DNA of 10,518 bases from Candidatus Gastranaerophilales bacterium (GTDB taxonomy: Bacteria > Cyanobacteriota > Vampirovibrionia > Gastranaerophilales > Gastranaerophilaceae), in contig CAJONH010000021.1 of assembly GCA_905235825.1 (NCBI GenBank), positions 1 to 10,518 of the forward strand, read 5' to 3'. Below the pieces are notes generated by a model. The model was not told the DNA's origin. It was given only the letters and a program-made list of their open reading frames with translations, and made no database searches. The position numbers and the translations under genes were made by a program. Positions 6,979 through 10,518 of the stretch are shown here, one piece after another. Within the stretch, counting starts at the first letter, position 1. The number at the start of each line of letters is the position of its first letter.

Positions 6979-7000
6979 GTTAGTATACGGAGAAAACATT

Positions 7001-8362
7001 ATGAATAAACAACAGCTGATAGAAGATGATTTAAAATATATCTGGCACCCTTTTACTCAAATGAAATCGCTTGAAAATGAGGAGAATAAACCTATAGTTA
7101 TAAAAAGCGGCAAGGGTATATATTTAGAAGATATTGACGGAAATAAATACATTGATGCCGTATCTTCGTGGTGGGTTAATACACTTGGTCATTCAAACGA
7201 AAGAATTAATAAAACAATATATGAGCAGGCTCAAAAAATAGAACACGTTATTTTTGCAGGGTTTACTCACGAAGGTGTTATTGAATTTTCAAAAAAATTT
7301 GTAAAAAAATTAAATAACAAATTAACAAAAGTATTTTTCTCCGATAACGGTTCAACCGCCGTTGAAGTTGCACTGAAAATGGCTTATCAATATCAAGTTT
7401 TAAAAGGGCATAGCGAAAAACGCAAATTTATTGCACTTCAAAATTCTTATCACGGTGATACTATTGGGGCCGTTTCTGTCGGCGGAGTTGATATGTATCA
7501 TAAACTGTATAAACCTCTGCTTTTTGAAATTCGTCAGGCATTAAGCCCGTATTGTTACCGCTGTCCTATGAATTGCAATAAGGATACATGTAATTGCGAA
7601 TGTCTTCAATCCGTTGAAAATATTTTGAAGGAGGAAGCCGATAAAATTGCCGGAATAATAATAGAACCTCTTGTTCAGGCGGCAGGCGGCATGATTATGT
7701 ATCCGCCTAAATATATAACGAAATTACGCACAATATGCGATAAATATAACATTCTTTTAATAGATGACGAGGTTGCAATGGGATTTTACCGTACGGGAAA
7801 ATTCTTTGCTTATGAACACGCAAATGTTGTTCCCGATATAATTTGTGCTGCAAAAGGAATTACGGCAGGCTATATGCCTTTATCCGTTACAGTTACTACT
7901 GATGAAATATTTAATGCCTTTTATGATGATGATACGGACGGATATAAAACATTCTATCATGGACACAGTTATACGGCATATCCTTTGGCTTTAGCTGTTG
8001 CTCTTGAAAACCTTAAAATATTGGAAGAAATGAATATTGAAGAATATTTAAAGCCCAAAATAGCTAAATTTAAACACGAACTTGAAAAATTCAGAAATCA
8101 CAAAAATGTCGGAGATATAAGACAGACAGGCATGATTTGTGCCGTTGAACTTGTTAAAAATAAAAAAACAAAAGAACCATTCAGCTATGAAGACGGAGTA
8201 GGTAAAAAGATATATCTTGAAGGATTAAAATTAGGTGCAATTTTGCGTCCTATGTGGAATTGCATATATTTTATAACTCCTTATATTATAACAGAGGAAG
8301 AAATCGAAAAACTGACCGATATAGCCTATAATGCATTGAATAAGGTGCTGCCGGATAATTAA
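7001..8362 (+). CDS. bioA: 7,8-diaminopelargonate (DAPA) aminotransferase BioA
   Basis: A 453-residue class III PLP aminotransferase of biotin synthesis. It converts 8-amino-7-oxononanoate to 7,8-diaminopelargonate in the cytoplasm, normally with S-adenosylmethionine as amino donor. Signatures: WHPFTQM (15-21) and SSWWVNTLGH (55-64), both typical of BioA; NGSTAVEVALK (116-126); SYHGDTIGAVS; DDEV with the PLP-contacting Asp256; Lys285 as the Schiff-base lysine in AAKGITAGYMPL; GHSYTAYPLA (321-330); and ILRP with Arg416 near the substrate carboxylate. I chose the ATG at 7001, which has GGAG eight bases upstream. An earlier ATG (6977) falls in the promoter. The segment at 185-201 holds six cysteines, more than usual. 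A lysine-using (BioK-like) variant cannot be excluded. No other biotin gene is adjacent. Confidence 0.9.
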   Translation: MNKQQLIEDDLKYIWHPFTQMKSLENEENKPIVIKSGKGIYLEDIDGNKYIDAVSSWWVNTLGHSNERINKTIYEQAQKIEHVIFAGFTHEGVIEFSKKFVKKLNNKLTKVFFSDNGSTAVEVALKMAYQYQVLKGHSEKRKFIALQNSYHGDTIGAVSVGGVDMYHKLYKPLLFEIRQALSPYCYRCPMNCNKDTCNCECLQSVENILKEEADKIAGIIIEPLVQAAGGMIMYPPKYITKLRTICDKYNILLIDDEVAMGFYRTGKFFAYEHANVVPDIICAAKGITAGYMPLSVTVTTDEIFNAFYDDDTDGYKTFYHGHSYTAYPLALAVALENLKILEEMNIEEYLKPKIAKFKHELEKFRNHKNVGDIRQTGMICAVELVKNKKTKEPFSYEDGVGKKIYLEGLKLGAILRPMWNCIYFITPYIITEEEIEKLTDIAYNALNKVLPDN

Positions 8363-8399
8363 TTCATATTGCCTGTAATAAAGTAAAATATTCTTAAAT

Positions 8400-10307
8400 T
8401 TAAAAAATTTCTATGCTTAGTTCTTCCCATTGAGTCATTTTTTGTTCTATATCCTGCTCAAGTTTTGTTATATTATCTTGAATTTCTTTTAATTTTATAT
8501 AATCGGTGCTGATATTACTATTTTCCATTTGTGCTTTTAATTTTTGAAGTTCTTTTTCCTGTTGGTCTATTTCATTTTCTAATTTTTTTATTTTATTTTT
8601 TTTCTTTGCATTTTCTTTATTTTTTAAATATTGATTTTCTGAAGTTTTAATATTTTTTTCAGGAACTTTTTCGATATTATCGTTGTCTGTAATTTTTGTT
8701 TCTTTATAACGGCAATATTCCTCGTAAGTTCCGTTAAAATGTACAACTTTATCTTTTTCAAAAGCTAAAATTGAATCTGCCAGTGTATTAACAAAATATC
8801 TGTCGTGCGATACAAAAATTAAAGTTCCTTCATATTTTTTCAAAATGTTTTCCAAATTATCTTTTCCCAATATATCAAGATGATTTGTCGGTTCATCAAG
8901 CAGTAAAAGATTTGCACCTCTTTTTAAAATTTTACATAATTGAAGTCTTACTTTTTCTCCGCCCGATAATACTTTAATTTCCTTAAAAACATCATCTCCC
9001 GTAAAAAGAAACATCCCGAGAACTGTTCTTGCCTGAGTGTCATTTAAATTAGGAAAATCATTACTAAATTCTTTATATACATCATTATCAAAATTTAATA
9101 ATTCCATTTGCTGGTCAAAATAATCTTTTTCAACATTATATCCGTATTCAAAATTCCCGCTTATTTTAGGAATTTTTCCCATTAAAGTTTTTAAAAGTGT
9201 TGATTTTCCTTTTCCGTTTTCACCTATTACTGCAAGTTTTTGACCTTTATACAATTCAAAAGAAACTTTTGACAGGGGCTTATTATCGTAGCCTATTTCC
9301 AAATCTTTAACGGATAAAACCAAATTTCCGCTTTTCTGCTTTATTGAAAAATTTGAATGAAATGTTCTTAAATCATAAGGATTTGGCTGTTCTATAATTG
9401 TCATCTGCTCGATTTTTTTTAGTTTAGATATAGCCATTTTGGCTTTTGAAGGTTTAAAACGAAATCTGTCCGCAATTTTTTGAAGTCTTTTTATTTCCTT
9501 TTGCTGATATTCATAATCTTTTAACTGTTTTTCATAGTTTTGTCTTTTTTGTTTCACAAAGGCTTCATAATTTCCTTTATATGCATTTATTGAAGCGTAT
9601 TCAATTTCATATACCTTGTTTACAATTTTATCTAAAAAAGTTCTGTCGTGAGAAACAATAACTAATGCATTAGGATAATTTTTAAGATAATTTTCCAGCC
9701 ATTCTATTGCCGTTATATCCAAATGATTTGTAGGTTCATCAAGAAGAAGAATGTCAGGTTTACCGAGCAATAATTTCAAAAATGCGATTTTGGTTTTCTG
9801 ACCTCCTGAAAATTCCGATATTTTTTTATTTTTATCCTGTTCGCTAAATCCAAAATTTTTAATAGCTGCTTCATATTCATTTTTATATGTATATCCGCCT
9901 ATAAACTCATAGGTTTCCAATATTTGCGTATATTCCTTGATAAGTTTTTCATTATGGTTATTTTGCAGTTTTTCTTGCAGTTTATTTATTTTATCTTCTA
10001 TATCGGTAATGTTTTTGTATGATAATAGTATTTCTTCCAAAAAGGTTTTACCGGAATTTTCAAATTCTACCTGTCTTAAATATCCTATTTCAGGATTTCC
10101 CTGCTTATAAACATTAAATTTTGCTTCGCCTATTCCTTCACTTAACAGTGAATTATCAACAATTGCTTTCAATAAACTCGTTTTTCCGCATCCGTTGTTT
10201 CCGACAACGGCAATTTTTTCTTTGTCTTTTATCTCAAAATTTATTTCTTCGATTATGGTATCAGAGCCGTACTCAATAGCTCCATTAACAATTTTGTAAT
10301 TTATCAA
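8400..10307 (-). CDS. ABC-F ATPase (Uup/YdiF-like, ribosome-associated)
   Basis: A 635-residue soluble protein with two ABC ATPase domains and no membrane helices, the layout of ABC-F proteins that bind the ribosomal E site and rescue or protect translation. Domain 1: Walker A GNNGCGKT (36-43), Q-loop YLRQ, signature SGGQ (167-170), Walker B LLLDEPTNHLD (about 187-197), switch SHD (219-221). A charged inter-domain linker spans about 240-305 and includes DRFRFKPSKAKM. Domain 2: GENGKGKS (362-369), LSGGE (447-451), LLLDEPTNHLD, SHD (500-502). A C-terminal charged coiled coil (about 560-630) resembles the Uup/YdiF tail. Both catalytic Glu residues are present. The frame is open upstream to the window edge, but homology-like sequence begins only near the TTG at 10305-10307, which has TGAGG eight bases upstream. 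Antibiotic resistance versus housekeeping role cannot be decided here. Confidence 0.9.
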   Translation of the reverse strand: MINYKIVNGAIEYGSDTIIEEINFEIKDKEKIAVVGNNGCGKTSLLKAIVDNSLLSEGIGEAKFNVYKQGNPEIGYLRQVEFENSGKTFLEEILLSYKNITDIEDKINKLQEKLQNNHNEKLIKEYTQILETYEFIGGYTYKNEYEAAIKNFGFSEQDKNKKISEFSGGQKTKIAFLKLLLGKPDILLLDEPTNHLDITAIEWLENYLKNYPNALVIVSHDRTFLDKIVNKVYEIEYASINAYKGNYEAFVKQKRQNYEKQLKDYEYQQKEIKRLQKIADRFRFKPSKAKMAISKLKKIEQMTIIEQPNPYDLRTFHSNFSIKQKSGNLVLSVKDLEIGYDNKPLSKVSFELYKGQKLAVIGENGKGKSTLLKTLMGKIPKISGNFEYGYNVEKDYFDQQMELLNFDNDVYKEFSNDFPNLNDTQARTVLGMFLFTGDDVFKEIKVLSGGEKVRLQLCKILKRGANLLLLDEPTNHLDILGKDNLENILKKYEGTLIFVSHDRYFVNTLADSILAFEKDKVVHFNGTYEEYCRYKETKITDNDNIEKVPEKNIKTSENQYLKNKENAKKKNKIKKLENEIDQQEKELQKLKAQMENSNISTDYIKLKEIQDNITKLEQDIEQKMTQWEELSIEIF

Positions 10308-10315
10308 TTTATATT

Positions 10316-10320
10316 CCTCA
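10316..10320 (-). promoter_or_regulatory. Shine-Dalgarno deciding a TTG start (ABC-F gene)
   Basis: TGAGG on the minus strand lies eight bases before the TTG at 10305-10307. It supports starting the ABC-F protein there (INYKIVNGAIEYG follows) and not at an upstream TTG (10442) that lies inside the structured edge element. Confidence 0.7.
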
Positions 10321-10329
10321 TTACTATTA

Positions 10330-10358
10330 AATGTATTACAACGACATAAAACATTCAA
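10330..10358 (-). promoter_or_regulatory. weak candidate promoter for the ABC-F gene
   Basis: Minus-strand TTGAAT (10353-10358), 17 bases, then TACATT (10330-10335), each a 4/6 match. This is the best pair I see in the AT-rich stretch 10308-10433, which otherwise holds no gene or recognisable site. Confidence 0.28.
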
Positions 10359-10433
10359 ATATTTAATTAATACGCTCAATATTTTAATTGTATTTATTTT
10401 TTGTTTTGAATAAAATCTGAATGTAAGATTATG

Positions 10434-10518
10434 CCCGAGCAAATTTCGTGATAAGCCCGAAGGGTGTGAACGAAATTTGGGAGTGGTGACTTTAAAAAGT
10501 GAGCACTTTGCCGGCGGG
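10434..10518. other. structured GC-richer element, cut by the window edge
   Basis: These 85 bases are about half G+C (43 of 85), in contrast to the AT-rich flank. A perfect 10-base inverted repeat pairs CAAATTTCGT (10440-10449) with ACGAAATTTG (10470-10479) and encloses a small CCC-GAA-GGG hairpin (10456-10464). A second hairpin pairs AGTG (10482-10485) with CACT (10504-10507) and ACTT with AAGT inside it. A competing pairing is AAAGTG (10496-10501) with CACTTT (10504-10509). CCCG (10434-10437) can pair with CGGG (10515-10518), which would close both hairpins into one fold. The palindrome GCCGGC lies at 10510-10515. It could be a non-coding RNA, a REP/MITE-like dispersed repeat or a leader of the ABC-F gene. 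The strand is unknown and I do not recognise a family. Confidence 0.55.

Noticed and set aside
6945..6985. BirA (biotin repressor) operator upstream of bioA
   Set aside because: TTTTAACT and TGTTAGTA loosely recall half sites, but they are not a convincing inverted pair matching the TTGTTAAC-type consensus with normal spacing.
8363..8410. AT-rich palindromes between bioA and the ABC-F gene as a terminator
   Set aside because: Only A/T repeats such as AAATTT are seen, with no GC-containing stem. They are expected by chance in this composition.
1..10518. CRISPR array, insertion sequence, prophage or toxin-antitoxin locus
   Set aside because: No regularly spaced direct repeats, transposase, integrase or small toxin/antitoxin gene pair was seen. 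Only the edge element at 10434-10518 is repeat-like.

Overview
This is a low-GC (about 30% by eye) bacterial chromosomal segment. It holds one tRNA gene, eight protein genes that fill nearly all of the window, and a short GC-richer structured element at the right edge. Lineage cannot be fixed from this window. Encoded tRNA CCA, several TTG starts with good Shine-Dalgarno sites and strong A/T codon bias fit a low-GC gut-type anaerobe such as a Melainabacteria/Gastranaerophilales, Elusimicrobia or Clostridia-like organism. This is an inference. No insertion sequence, phage gene or CRISPR array was seen.

Left part (6-1430, minus strand): two overlapping HAD-superfamily hydrolase genes run towards a tRNA-His gene. 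The first-transcribed HAD protein has an unusual nucleophile motif, DFN instead of DxD. The second looks like an ordinary phosphoglycolate-phosphatase-type enzyme.

Centre-left (1487-4349, plus strand): a two-gene operon reads away from a divergent promoter region. Its first gene is the most interesting of the window: one 633-residue protein joins a complete cation diffusion facilitator (six-helix metal transporter plus its cytoplasmic domain) to a complete CorC/HlyC cytoplasmic module (CBS pair plus CorC_HlyC domain). That module is normally attached to a DUF21/CNNM membrane domain. Its end overlaps era, the ribosome-assembly GTPase. CorC-type genes commonly sit beside era, so the fusion appears to occupy a familiar genomic slot with a swapped membrane domain.

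Centre-right (4380-6882, minus strand): a membrane-anchored TPR protein overlaps a GAF-GAF-GGDEF diguanylate cyclase, which suggests one translationally coupled c-di-GMP signalling unit. Divergent from it, bioA (7001-8362, plus) stands without other biotin genes and carries a six-cysteine cluster.

Right part (8400-10518, minus strand): an ABC-F ATPase of the soluble ribosome-associated type, starting at a TTG with a strong Shine-Dalgarno site. Upstream is about 125 bases of AT-rich DNA holding at most a weak promoter. After that comes an element of about 50% GC with nested inverted repeats that is cut by the window edge and matches no RNA family I recognise.

The genes are mostly housekeeping (translation, ribosome assembly, cofactor synthesis, repair of metabolic side products) plus one second-messenger unit. 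No single pathway links them all.
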